Origin: Rhea pennata
Lineage: Eukaryota > Chordata > Aves > Rheiformes > Rheidae
Direction: 5' to 3'
DNA: 64,000 nucleotides
Assembly: GCF_028389875.1 (NCBI RefSeq)
Contig: NC_084670.1
Coordinates: 17,244,883-17,308,882, forward strand
Part shown: positions 9,001-21,578 of the stretch, one piece after another
Layout of the letters: every line of letters starts with the position of its first letter
How positions within the stretch are numbered: position 1 is the first letter of the stretch
Notes under the pieces: model-generated
Databases searched by the model: none
What the model saw: the letters and a program-made list of their open reading frames with translations, nothing else
Told to the model about the DNA's origin: nothing
Translations under genes and position numbers: made by a program

Positions 9001-12000
9001 ATCATGCAGTAGTCTCTATGAAATGGATTTTGAAAATAGTCCATGTCCAAATAACTTAATAAACCATAGCAGAGAGATCAAAGATTCAACAACTTTATTA
9101 CTGTTTCAGATTATTCCTTCAGTTCATGTTGAAACATTGGTTAGCTTTACTGTCGACTTACTTTTTCTGCTAAGTGATAAACAAACTTCAGATCTGTTAA
9201 TTCAGTATCTTGCGTTCAGTATACAGAATTCTGTCACTCAGAAATTCTTAATATTTTGGTTCATTTTGTATTTGAAAATGCATAAATAATTAGAAAGGTG
9301 GAAGGGCATTCTCTTTGCTTAAATTCAAAGAAAAAAGATAATTGCTACTTTGTATTATTATTATTTAGTTAATTTTCCTGCACCTGTGGATCATGCTGGA
9401 GTAGTATTGTTCTAAGTGCTGTACCTAGCAAACAACTGCTTTTTTTTCAAGTGAAACAATTTAACATCTTAGTGATTAAATCTTAAGTTTTCTAGAAATC
9501 TGAGAGCATCTCATCTTTAGAGATTTTAGGCATCTTCTGTTTTCTTCACTTGGATAAAACCTGCTGTCTTTAGACCTGTCAGTTGCAGGCGTTTGGAAAA
9601 TCACTCTGAAAACTGTCTCTCATAATACAGTATACCTGGTTATATATATATAGATATAAATATATATTATTTATACTTGGACTTAATTTATAAAGGATAT
9701 TTGGCAATTGACTGTGATTTTGGCTACATGGAGCTATGCAAATAATTTACCAGCATTTTTTTTTTCAAATATAAATCTGTTACCCATTAGTTACTTTCTT
9801 CTGAGTAGCATAAGGCTTTCTTTTCAGAGGCTATTTTCTTGTGTACCATGTATCTAGAAATAGGAGTATTAATGTTGCTTCTGCAAGTATATCTTTAGCT
9901 GGTGAAACATTCTTCCACTTCCCTTTGCCTTGCTGAATCTTTCGTATTTTCCTCATTTAGTCACTTCATCACTCTTCCCCTTTACCACCCCCCATTTCTT
10001 TCCAGGCACCTTTAGAATAAAATTTTAACCACTCCTAGACTATGCTCATCCTTCCCATTGCAAAGTATGTAATACAGAGATTGTATAAAATTTTATTGCT
10101 TGAATCAGGTGGTGTGTGAACTCTCTTGTGCGTATCTATCATTTACTTAAGATCTCACTCTGACTTGACAAGATTGATAGTAATTTAGTCCAATATTTAC
10201 CTGGATTCATGACGCTGAGAATAGCCAGGTTCTTATATATCATGCACAATTGCATTTTCCTTAGTGCATCTTTGTCATATTTTTGCTTCCATGCTGTGTG
10301 TTGTGTTTGTCTCAATGTAGTTTAGGACAGCTTGTGTAGCTATTGTATGTCCTATAAAGGAAAGCAGTTGATCAATCAGCTTTTCACATTGATTAAAAAA
10401 ATAGTTTTTAAAGATGAGAGGAGGGACAAACTCAGAGGGATTCTGTAAGGTTTCCCTACAGTGTCTACAACTCATATATGGAAGCTTTTTTTTCACCTGG
10501 AAAGTCTCAATTTGGGAATCAGCGTTCCAGCTGCTGCTGCTTTTTCTATGAAATTGGACTGCTGGTAATGTCTGGACCCTGACCACTAACTGTGACAAAT
10601 ACAGAACCGTTCATGTTCTCAAGCACATACCAAGGCAGTTTAGGCTTGCTTTATAGGCTTCAGGGCTTGATATTACCTCTTTTTACTGACATTCCCATAT
10701 CTCTGCTTCTGGCAGTAAAACTAAAATGGGGCAGAGCATTTTTTTTCTTTTTTTCTTCCCCTTCTCGAAGAGAGAACCTTTAGTAGTCTCAGCGTGAGAA
10801 CCTTTAGTACTGTTGAGTCTAGTTGGCAGGCTAATGCTTTTGGTGAAGTAGGCTTGAGTGTTAGTGACGGAGTGAGGGCTGTAACTTCCCTTCTAATATC
10901 CCATGCTTTACTAGACAGTTACCAGGCAAGGTGATATTTGTGTTAAAGATATTTTTGAGACCTCTTCTGAGAATAGAAATGAAATGGACTTGGGTAGTCA
11001 GATCAAGCATTCAACTCCAGTCCCTCCTGACATACTGCAGTGGGTGAGGTAATCACCAGATAAAGCATTTCATCTTTCTATATGCTCCATCACAAAAGGT
11101 CAGATTTGGGCTAAAGCATCTATGTATTTTTTTAATGCACTAATTTAAGAAAGTTTTTAGAAGAACACCAAGGCCTAAAATACCACCTTCCAGGAAAGCC
11201 CTCAAATAGAGCCATGACTACGATCAATTGTTTCTGGAGGATAGAAAATGGTTATTGGGCAGCCAAAGATGTGCCATGCTTTTCTCTGTTAACAAATGCA
11301 GTAGTACAGGTGTAGGTGAGAGAGGTTAAGAAATAGGGAATTAGTCCAAGGCTGAGAAAATTGCAAGAGATTTTTCAAAGGTATTTAAGCCTTCCTTTTC
11401 CATATGATTGTATTTTTTACAGAGTAAGGGAGATTGGGTTGTTTCAGTAATGGAGTATCTACAGAAACAGACATTTCAATAATATGCTTGGCTCTGAAAG
11501 GAAAAGTGGTAACAACTGTTGAAACAAGAAAAGGCAACTTTCAATGCCTTTTATTGCCCTCTGGCCAAGCCAGCTAAAAGATTGATGTTATGGGATAGTG
11601 CCATACCATTGCTTTCTTTGTTTTTCTTATTCATTTTCTGCTTCTGAGTATGGAGAAAGTAGCCAAAATTTTCATGTCTGCATGCATTTCAGTGTCCTTG
11701 AAAGTGAATGGTTGCAAATGGCTATGTCTCTCTTTTTTTTTTCCTTAGTTCTGACTAGGGATCCTCATTGAAGGCAGTAGTTTAAGACTCAAGCAAAACC
11801 CAAGCTGTTGCTGCCTCCTCTTCCCCCCATGCCCCCTCCCCCTGCAAATTAGAATTAAAATTGACCGGTCATTCATCTTATATTCAAAACAAAACAAAAA
11901 CCTCTTGATAAGCTATTTAAACTTACTTTGGAACTATCACAACAAATTAAGCCTTTGCTTTGTAGTTTATCATATACCTCTGAAATGAAATACATTTTAC

Positions 12001-12043
12001 AGCTTTTTCTTCCTTATTTCAGAAAGCTGACATCTTTGCAGAC
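6081..12043. other. HS2ST1: Intronic sequence, no gene seen
   Basis: AT-rich single-copy-looking intron. It holds a 14-bp tandem repeat of AATATTCAGTCATT (7897-7924), short T runs, a TA-rich patch near 9640-9675 and a repeated GAGAACCTTTAGTA near 10771 and 10796. No exon, RNA gene or clear transposon was recognised. Confidence 0.6.
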
Positions 12044-12074
12044 TTTTTTTTTTTTTTTTTTTTTGGGGGGGGGG
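12044..12074. repeat. T21-G10 homopolymer junction
   Basis: Twenty-one T followed directly by ten G. Such junctions are prone to length error in assembly. Confidence 0.9.
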
Positions 12075-13359
12075 CACAGCTTTGTATTGCCCTCTGAAGT
12101 TAGAGACATTTGAACTGTTCATGAGCAAGTGAAAATCACACATTTCCATATCTACTGACTGGCAACCATGAGTCATTGTTAGAATTTTCTGGCCAAACTT
12201 ATCTCATGTTCTAATAACGAATGCTTTCCTGTAAACTCTTACTTCTTTTTATGAACTAGATGGCTTATGCATACTATCACTTAATTGGCTCAAAAGACAG
12301 CTATTTTTAAGGAATTATATGTAATCTGTAGTTGTTGATATTTGAAATGTATTTAAATCTTGTCAAAGCGGTATTAAAACAGTGATAAGTGCTTCGCTTG
12401 AAATGTGGTGCTGTCTATGTATATATTAAGTGCTGACCTAGCAAATATGAACTTGGGCTGTAGAAAAAGCACCAAACTCTACGTGTGTTTGCATAATTTT
12501 TTCAACTAGAAATAAAAGGCTGAGTGAAGAGTTCAGTGTTGAGAGAGGAGGCATCCAAAGTTTTGCCATCTGGGTGCAGCCTTTTATAAATATGTACAGA
12601 CTCTTGAATGCAACGTCTTCCTGGCTATACGGACAGGAGGACAAGCGATGTCTTATTCAAGCCTTACTAGCTTCCTGTGTTGCTCAAGCCAGTCATCAGC
12701 TCAGTTGTGTTTAACTAGTCCACTCCAAAAAGCTTGTGGCCCTGTGATGTTCTTGTGTTCAAAGCCTAGAATCCTGAGAAAGGCCTCCGTCAGAGGAACC
12801 TTTAGTCTCTGCGGAGAGAGAAGTCAGCCTCTTTTCTTCTTGGATCTGGGTCAGTCAATTCTTTCTTCTCCCCTTTGACTGCCGGTCTTACGAGTTTGAG
12901 AACTGAACTCCTTCCATTTGAGATTCCTACAAGTTGTTGGCTCCTGGGCTTAAATATGAGTTGATATCTCGTTGCCATACTAATGGTATAAATTCTCAAA
13001 ACCTGTGGAAACACTCATATTGCACACACATGTTTCTGTGTCAGGAATGTCTGATTATCAAAATATCAGTGTTATTGCAGGATGTGCCCTTGAATTCTGG
13101 GGTCTGTCTACTTGATGACTGAGCAAATGACCTTGGTAATTTGTCTCCTTGTGCGCTTATTAGTGAGCCTCACCAGATGTCTCTATGTGCAGCATAGCTT
13201 CAGTTCAGCACATCAGAAAAGGGAACAAAATATTTCAGCAGAAGCATTACAAAAAAAGTATATTAGACTTCCCCAAAGGTATTTCAGATGGAGAAAGAAC
13301 ATCTTCCAGAAGTGAAGCTAGCTGTATGCAAACTAAAAGCATTATGGGATTCAATACTG

Positions 13360-13440
13360 AGTGCTGAGATGGGAATTGAGGTAAGCAGGATTAAATGAGT
13401 TGCCCAAGGTCACTTGATGATCCAGGAAAGCAGAGAAGGA
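13360..13440 (+). mobile_element. MIR-like ancient SINE fragment
   Basis: The segment TTAAATGAGTTGCCCAAGGT followed by CACT (13391-13414) matches the conserved core of MIR/CORE-SINEs, which reads GTTAAGTAACTTGCCCAAGGT followed by CAC in the usual consensus as I recall it. The flanks, GGGAATTGAGGTAAG before and the purine-rich stretch after, also fit the order of the element. It is a degenerate relic shared in age with other amniotes. Confidence 0.55.
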
Positions 13441-16400
13441 AAGATAGTTTTTTCATATGCCAGGTTAATCTCTTAATTGCAGTTCTTTGAAGCTGGAAAT
13501 AACATTCTCAGACTTCTGTGGGTGAGCTGTACTTCAAAATCAAGGATGTATCCAGAATCACCCCACAGAGGTTTGGCTGGCTAAGCCTCTTAGTTGAGGG
13601 TTCCTACAGTTGTAAAGGCTCCTCTGCCTTGCAGTAAAAAATTTATCCTATTCTGTTTTATGATATCATTCCCTGCTTTGTGAACTAATCTTACTTGTCT
13701 CCCATCCATGCTGATATGAACACCTCTAGCCTTTCCTTCCCTTTCCCACTACTTTTTGCTGCTGATGCTCTTGTAGAAGTATTATTACCCTATCTCTCTG
13801 TGCGTTGTCAAAAAGCTGGTAGGAACACTATATGCAAACAAGGAGACTTGAACTGAAGTAGAAACAAAATAAATATTTGGAATGATAAATGTATAAAGTA
13901 CAGAGAGGAATCTGAGCAAAGTTGCGAAAGAACACTATGTAATTTCTGATCAGAAAAAGAGGATGTCTCACTGTGAAAGGTTTGGTACTTTCCCAGCTCA
14001 AGGTGGTGTGTGAGAATTGCACCTAAGAATTCAATTGCCTCTTTTAATCCTATATTGATACAATAGCTTACTTACTGGGGTGAAGCTTGTACTTGTAAAA
14101 GCCTGATTGCCAGTCTCTGTAACATTTAAGTAGTTAATGGTAGTAACTAAAATCACTTGCATCACAGCTGTTTGGCACCTGCTGTGAAATGGGTTGGAGT
14201 TCATTCTCTTGTGTGTGGATGATCAATCTCAAAATTAGTGTTTTACAGTGATTTTGACCCTGACTTGGAGTCTCTGTTGGGGACATCAGTGGGGATAAGA
14301 GCGGAGCAGCACAGTTCATTGGACTATTTTTTTCAAATAGAGATAGAATATAATTTTATCTTAAATAAACTGAAGCTCAGTTGCTAAGTTTAAAATAATA
14401 TTTTTTGTTCATCTGTAAACAAAAGGAAGATGAGCATTTGAGGATTAAATCTTCTTTAAAAGACTGGAAGTTAAATTAGATTTTTCTTCTTTTATATGCA
14501 CAGACACTGATAGAAAAAGCTTTGTGAATCAGTGAATTGGATGTGTGGTGATAGTATCTCCTTTTCCCTTGTGCTTAAAGGAACAGCCCCCACCTCCAAC
14601 CCCCCAGATCCTCACAGCGCAATACAAAGGGGCCTTAAAAACCATAATTTTGGTTGGGGAAAAATTCCCCAAGAGCAGTCTCAGGAGAAATCTGCCATAC
14701 AGCTGTGTTTTGAGGGCAGGTTTTGCAGCCCTAGTATTAGGAAGTAAGCAGTGAGACTGCAGTGCAACATTGCAGATGCAGGCACGTGCAGAAGGCTGGT
14801 GTGAATTATGGGCCTCTGAGACACCTGCAGGTTACTCTGGAGTCCTCCACAGTCGGTTTTCAAACAGGGATAAAAGGTGACTCAAACCTGCAAAAGGGCT
14901 TCCTTCTCTAGGGCTGCATGTTCCTGCCTTTCTCCTGGAGTTTCATATCCTTAGTTTCATATTGAGTATCTGTGTGTTCCTGAATAATGAACTTATGGAT
15001 GTGCTTTAGCTTTTTCTGGCTATAAATTAAGGGTATATTCTTACCATAGAGGTATTGCTTGCAAATCTGCAGGAAGCCAGACTACATCTGAGGGTTACTT
15101 CATTCTCTAGGATTCAGTGTTTTACTGATGTCCTGACTTTGCAATATCCTTCAGTCATTGTGGTTCCAATAACATAACTGCTATAATAATTATTATTCAA
15201 GCATTCTTATAGTGATAAAATTCATCACAAGTAGCTAGGAGTCTAGGGCAGTCAGAGAATTAGTAAGATAATTAAATTACAAAAAGTATTTGGAAAGAAG
15301 CGATACATTGCTTTGGCCTGGTCTTTGTCTGCCTTCCTTTATGTCCTTTCTCTATCTCTATTGGAGTTTAAAATGACAGACAGCTGACATCCAATGTTTT
15401 TTGTCAACTTGCTGTTTAATTCTGAATACTAATTTGTGTTGAAACATATGTAAAACTTAAGTGCTGTTTTGATAAAACAGCATTTGATGATTTTGAAGTG
15501 TTTATGCAAACCTTGTGCTTAATTGCAGTGAAACTGTAAAGAGTGTGGGGATGGGATCTTAGATTCCTTAGATTAAGATGCGTTTTTCCCATTTACTTCC
15601 ATCACTGGCTTTTTTTTTTTTTCTCTCAAAAGATACTACATTTTCTTTATACGTGTGTACATACATGTGTGTGTATATGTATTTTCCCCTTGTGTGCATC
15701 TTCCAGTGTTGAGATGTAGAGCTAATTATTGAGACAAATATATTGAAAGGCAGCAGTGATTGATTTCACTTTGAATAAGGTGCAGAAAGGCTGTTAAGAA
15801 CATGAAGGAGCTTGGAGGTATGGGAGCAACTGAATGGAGGTTATGCTTGTTCCTCTGAGCTTCTGAAAAGTGGAGAGAGAAATCCAGCTGATTTAGTGTT
15901 AGCATTTTTTCTTGAGTCTTGTGCTTGGTTATCTTTCCATTTTCAGTAATTTTCTTATCTTCCTTTCCGGATATAGTGTTCAGCATATTCAGAAAGATTG
16001 CAAAAATAGCAAATGTGTGTTTTCTTTGAGATCTTTGCATCTCTTTACATTAAGTGTGTGCATACTTTAGAGTAGGTTTTGCAGTGGAAGAAGTCTGTTG
16101 TTATTATGTTGCAAATGTTGTTTAAACTTAAAAATATTAACCAGCAATTTATTGTGTTATATTAGAGTTGGTTGTGATCATTCTAAGTAACAGATTTATG
16201 TAATTCTGAGAAGGGTTTGCAAATTTAGAGTAAAAGGGAATGAAGTCAAAAAGTATGATATGAAAATGATAAAATCTTATTGTGACACATTAAATAGACC
16301 AAAATGTGTCTCAAACAAAAGTAGTCAATCATTTTGGCTAGTTTAGTGTGTGAATGATGTATTACACTGAGGAGCAGAAAGTAATTCTTTGCAAGATCTG

Positions 16401-17761
16401 TTTTTAACTTGTTGATTCTTGTAGTGTTGTGGATTTTCTGTTTTTTGTTTTTTTTTTTTTTCAACAAAAGCCGCTGTTTTAGTTCTACTATAAAAATTCT
16501 AATTTTTTTTTGCAACTAAAGTATACCTTGAAGTAGTTGAAAACCATTTGTGCACTTGGGGAAATGAGCAAGCAGAGCACAAGCAAAAGGTGACACTCCT
16601 GATCAGATCATAATCAACATGCAGAATAAAATGTCATATCTAAATTTCTGACTCTCAAAGTCCTTATTTTCCATGTCTAGTAGGATCATAGTTGAAACAA
16701 ACAGTCATCTCCTTCCATAGTCTGTGGTGAGTGTACAGTCTGGAAAGGCTTTATTCCCATGCTATGGGATAAGGACAGAAACCTTGTCTAAGTGACTTAT
16801 ATCTATTCACATATATTGACCATAACGGCAAAAGCCAATGTGGTATTTTTACAAGGATTCTTGGTCGCAAGTGTATTACCACTTTCTGAAGTTGATATTT
16901 TGTGTACCAACTACAAAATCAATTGTTCTATGATCTGTGTTAAATAAGCTTTTAAAAGAAGCCATGATAACAGTTGATTTTGTTGTTGTTATTGTTTTTT
17001 GGGAGGGGGGTTTGTTTTTTCTTTTTGTATATGCTTTGGAGCCAAGATTTTCGTGTGTCTGATAAATCAGTAAACCTTCAGCAATGTGTGTGCTCTTAAA
17101 AGGGAGAAATGATACTTTCCTGTCAAAATGGCTATAATTGTATATGAGTCCAGCTGCAATGTCCAATGAACTGTACTGAGATGACAGTAATGCTAAAGTG
17201 GTTTCCCTTTATCAAGTCAGAACCCGTGTAAATGCTGAATGTCTTGTAGGTCACCACTCTTTTTTTTTTTTTTTTTAAGAAAGAATAACACCCTTTTTTT
17301 TAAAATAGGTTTCTGAGCAAATTACCTACTGTATATTAACTTGAATGATGCTGTCAGCAGAGCAATCTTTTCAAGATAAATAGCTAATAAATAGTTTGCT
17401 GTCTTTTGAGGAAGCAATTAGATCTTGCTGTCCATTTTGATTACTTCAAATAGTATAAAGGAGAATTGGACTGATTTTTTTTTAAGCTACATTCTATTTA
17501 CAAAAATAACATTTCAAGAGTAGATATTTTGCTTTTTTTTTGGAGAATGTTCTTGCCTTCAAAATGACCTTTTGGAATATGACCTTTAGTTGAATCCGTA
17601 TTTTACTTCTGTACTATCCCCCTACTTGTACTAAAACAAAAAATTTTTTTAGATACTTCTAGATTTCCCTCTCATTCCTCTCTTGAATTGTTAATTATAA
17701 TATGCCACTTGTTGCAGCTTCTGGTGTTTTAAGTGAAGCTAAAAATCAGAGCATCTGCTTC
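13441..17761. other. HS2ST1: Intronic sequence, no gene seen
   Basis: AT-rich intron with T runs near 15610, 16448 and 17263 and a short TG/TA-rich patch near 15655-15685. Open frames here are short and unrelated to anything I know. Confidence 0.55.
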
Positions 17762-17781
17762 TTTTTTTTTTTTTTTTTTTT
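17762..17781. repeat. poly(T) run, 20 bases
   Basis: Uninterrupted T20 in the intron. Confidence 0.9.
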
Positions 17782-18189
17782 AGTAGTGCCTTTTTAAAGT
17801 TTATTTTCAGCATGTGTGCTTCGTGTTTTTGACTATTGATCAAGCTGTAAAAAGAACTAGAAAAACTCTGGTGTGGTGCTTTATTCAGACTTCTAAATTA
17901 GTGGTTATAATCTGTTTGTTTTGTGTGTGCAGTATTCTAGGTCTTAGCTGCTACGAGAAGTACTAAAAACTTAATTTTCTAGCAGGCTAGTAGTCTTTTA
18001 AACCTTGAAATGCCTCTCAAATATACTTTCTGAGTCAAAAGCAAAGGCTGAATGACCAGAAAGATCTGCCTAAACTTGCGTTTAAATATAGCAGTGTCCA
18101 TAATGAGTAGTTTTTAGTACTCACTAGAATTTTATCTTTGAAACTATTCAGTGGTTACAGTAGGTAGTGTTAGGTAAAAACTTTTCCAT

Positions 18190-18560
18190 GGAATTGAATT
18201 GATGAAACTTCTGAACTTTGAAAAGAGGTTTTGGTTAATGATGTAGAATCACTGTCAGTCATGGAGATGCATAGGTGGACTTGGGAAGTCACAGCGCTTT
18301 GCAAGATGCCTAGGAATCTGACAGACGGGCTGTCAAAGTTAGCCATAGGAACGCCAAATGTTACTCCTGCAGCAGGCTGCCCAGCGTGCTGGTGGGAGAC
18401 TCTCACCCCATTGCTAGCTAGGGTGATAAACAGAGGTGTGCCCAGGCAGCAAAGATCAGGGCATGGAGTATTAAGTTTAAGCACTCTTGATTTTCAGTTA
18501 AATTTAATGCTTTGGGCTTTGAGCTGCAGTGGCTGAGAAGATGGCATATGTTTGCTCCTG
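18190..18560. other. Unexplained GC-richer segment open on both strands
   Basis: About 350 bp with higher GC than its surroundings and overlapping open frames of 101 codons (plus, 18231-18536) and 104 codons (minus, 18170-18484). Neither translation resembles a family I recognise, and there is no plausible promoter. It may be a decayed repeat or a conserved non-coding element. Confidence 0.3.
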
Positions 18561-19125
18561 CACAGGAAAGGACAGCAATCCCTTCATCCAACCCTGGAAA
18601 AAAATTACTGAGGATATTCGTCAGGCTTTAGTCATTCATGAGGCATGTTAAATGCATTTGACCTAAAGACAAATTTATCTTGTAAGCATGTGGCCAGCTT
18701 AGAGGAGAGTGTTAAAGATGAACTTTGGAAAGGGGGAAATGAGCAGTAGAAAGGATGTATATGTGAGGACCTATGCAACTGCTGTATATATGAGCTAACC
18801 ACAGTCTATCTGATTCCAATAAAAAGGCATAGGGCATTGGGAAATATGCTTATTTTCCAAACTGGCTTTCCTGTAGCTTAACATGCAAGAACTGTACTTG
18901 GCACTGATTCTTCTGCCGGTATTGTTTTTTCTGTTACACTTTACAATACTGTTAAACTCTTCCCTCTTTTCTGATGAGAAAAACTGATGTAAAACTAAGG
19001 CTTACAGAAAGAAATAATAAATCAAATAGTAAGATGTTAATATATATCCTCTTCTGGTTTTCCTGTTTGTGCCTTCCAAACCATATTCTGAAAAACATGG
19101 TCATGCTAACATATTTGTGGGAGTG

Positions 19126-19147
19126 TTTTTTTTTTTTTTTTTTTTTT
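19126..19147. repeat. poly(T) run, 22 bases
   Basis: Uninterrupted T22; source of poly-Phe and poly-Lys pseudo-frames on the two strands. Confidence 0.9.
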
Positions 19148-20136
19148 ACACATTTGTGGTCACTGGAGCAAGCCAAAGCATTGTTTATACTGATTTTTAT
19201 GTTTCTGTTGATATTTGAATGTAGATACATGGCAATGCTAGTGTGCAAATTAGGAAAGAGAAATGAGTAAGAAACTATTCACATATTAAAGGTGTTTTCC
19301 TTTTTTTTTTAAAAAAAAAAAGCAAAAAGCTCATCATGCATGAAGAAGGACTGAAGGCACTGAAAGAGGTTTTTCTGTTTCTTTACTGTATCAGAGAACC
19401 TTCAGGAATTGGATGGCATTTTTTTTTATTTGCTGGTAGCATTAGAGGTGACTACATGGAATTTCTAAATATATGTGCTGTCTGACTGTCAGGCAGAAGC
19501 TTTTGTTAATGTTACATTTAAAGGCATATATTTTGTGATAAATAATGGGATGTAATATATTTCTTGCACTAGTGCTATAAAATTTAAGTAGAAATACTTT
19601 GTTTTACTGGAAATGGTGGCAAAAGATTTTTCAATGTTAACTGAGAGAAATACTAGTTTTCAAGAATCAGAGCTGGAAAGTGGTTTATTAAACATTTTTT
19701 TAGACCAACTTCCTCCTGTTATGTCATCTTAAAACAAAATGGAAATAAAAATAGCACTTACATCACTTATCTTCTTAACCATGAAAACATGCTATATGTC
19801 TGACAACATGGCACTTGATATCTCAGGTAGCACTCTGTCAAGCTTAAAAACAGCATCAGGGAACTGAAACATGGTGATTGTTCCTAGGCTTGTTTTACTT
19901 AATATTAAGTATATGCATGTAAATGTAAACATGAGATGGTACACAGAGATGACTAGTATTTAAGATACATCCTACATGAAAATCATGTTAGATATTCAGG
20001 AGCTGTTTTGGATCACTTTTCTGCCCTTGATGGATTTGCATAATCTACAGACTCTCTGCAAATTTCATTAATCCTTCAATGTTTGTTATATCAGATTCTA
20101 CATTAAACAGTGAGCAAAATTGACAGGAATATTCAG

Positions 20137-20137
<1 letters not shown>

Positions 20138-20193
<56 letters not shown>

Positions 20194-20198
20194 TTTTT
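20138..20198. repeat. (TC)n microsatellite followed by T14
   Basis: About 23 TC dinucleotides running into a 14-base T run. A long polypyrimidine tract, likely polymorphic in length. Confidence 0.95.
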
Positions 20199-21444
20199 AA
20201 TGTCTAAACCTTACAAATTCATATTATGCAGGACTAACAAGTAGTCCAAAGCTTGTCCAACAGATAAAGGTTAACCAAGTGAAGACATAAAACCATAAAA
20301 ACAGACTGGTCTTGTTCAAAACCTTTTTTGCAAGGAATTTTAGGAGCTTAAAACACTGAAATGTTGAAGGATAAGAAATGGATTCATTTCTAAATTGACT
20401 AAACTTACTGTTGTCTTGTAATTTTAATAGCACTTTTTATAATTTTCCTGCAATGTTTAGTATGGGGCATTTTGTGGTGACGGGATTTTAAGCAACTGCA
20501 AGCTATACAAGATTGAATATGTGAATGTAATGTATGCTAATGGGTTGTATATATGTCATTGTCTTTTCCCTAGGAGACCCTCATACAGGTTTTGATGGTT
20601 GTTTTGTTTGGTTTGAGAGTCAAGAAGCCTTGTTTGGGGCAGTTTGCAGACAGACATAAATAAATACTTTGAGGATAATTATTTTAAGTTTATCAGTGCT
20701 TTCTGTTTGTTCTAGATGAAAGGTGAAAATCATCTAAAAATATTCCAACATTCCTGAAAAATAATTCACTTCAAAAATTTGCATTTCTTAGCGATTTTGG
20801 AGGTGTGCCATTCAAAAAATGCTTGCATATATGCCAAACAGCATAGGAATTAGTTGCCAGAAGTAGTCTTGGATAAATGTGGCTATTTGTTTCTCTAACA
20901 CTTTCTTTAGAAAACAAATGAAGGTTGGCACTTTCCCAAACCATGACTGGGCTGACTGCGATAATCATTCATTTTAGTGCGATTGTTTTATTGTACTGCA
21001 GACTTGACAGAGTACAGATTTTATAAATGTGAAAATGAGTTATGCTTTGATTCTCTTTTTGAATAAAGATACCTTCTGATCTAAAGCAAACTTCCTAAAC
21101 GGCACTTTAGTATTTATTTTTATAAATCACTCCATGACTGTAACCTCTAGCAGTGATCACAGAATGCTTGATAGATGAGGTCATTGTTTCCAAAGTAGAA
21201 TGGATGTTATGGAGGTAAATGTGATTTTCTGTTGATATTAAATGCAATAGCTGATAGCATTTTAAAGTTGTTTTTTGTTTCTTAACGGAAGACTTCTTTC
21301 AGGTGAATTTAAGATGCTTAACATTTTTTTTTGTTTAAAAGTTATTTGCTTTGATGAGCTAATTGGTTATCATTGGTACCTGATAATTTTATCAATAATT
21401 CTGGTGGTGCTCTTGTGACTAGAAGTTTTTATTTTACTACTAAT

Positions 21445-21578
21445 GGCAGGTTTAGCTCAGCTGGTTAGAGCGTGGTGCTGCTAACGCCAAGGTCGCGAGT
21501 TCAATCCCTGTATGGGTTATGCTGAGGGTTGGACTAGATGATCTCCAGAGGTCCCTTCCAACCTTACCATTCTATGAT
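21445..21578 (+). mobile_element. tRNA-Ile-derived SINE with CR1 tail (TguSINE1-like)
   Basis: The first 74 bp (21445 to about 21518) align along their whole length with a tRNA-Ile gene: GGC start, A box TTAGCTCAGCTGG, the arm AGCGTGGTGCT, then AACGCCAAGGTCGCG, and B box GAGTTCAATCC. The anticodon triplet is changed to GCT and the acceptor stem no longer pairs cleanly, so it is not a working tRNA gene. It is followed at 21526 by GTTGGACTAGATGATCTCCA, then the AGAGGTCCCTTCCAACC block and a terminal ATTCTATGAT, the 3' end of a CR1 LINE. This composite makes a CR1-mobilised SINE. The tail is almost identical to that of the CR1 at 54.5 kb, suggesting the same LINE subfamily moved both. From memory such tRNA-Ile/CR1 SINEs are known from passerines and absent from chicken. 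Clear target-site duplications were not found. Confidence 0.9.

Noticed and set aside
11310..11370. MIR-like GAGAGGTTAAGAAATAGG
   Set aside because: The GAGAGGTTAAG word matches but the rest of the core does not.
19660..19735. Possible antisense CR1 3' end (AGAATCAGAGCTGGAAAG ... CCAACTTCCTCCTG)
   Set aside because: Only loosely like the GAACTGGAAGGGACC...TCCAGCC pattern of old CR1 ends; too short and diverged to call.
21445..21518. A functional tRNA-Ile gene
   Set aside because: The anticodon triplet is altered, the acceptor ends no longer pair well, and a CR1 tail follows directly, so it is the head of a SINE.
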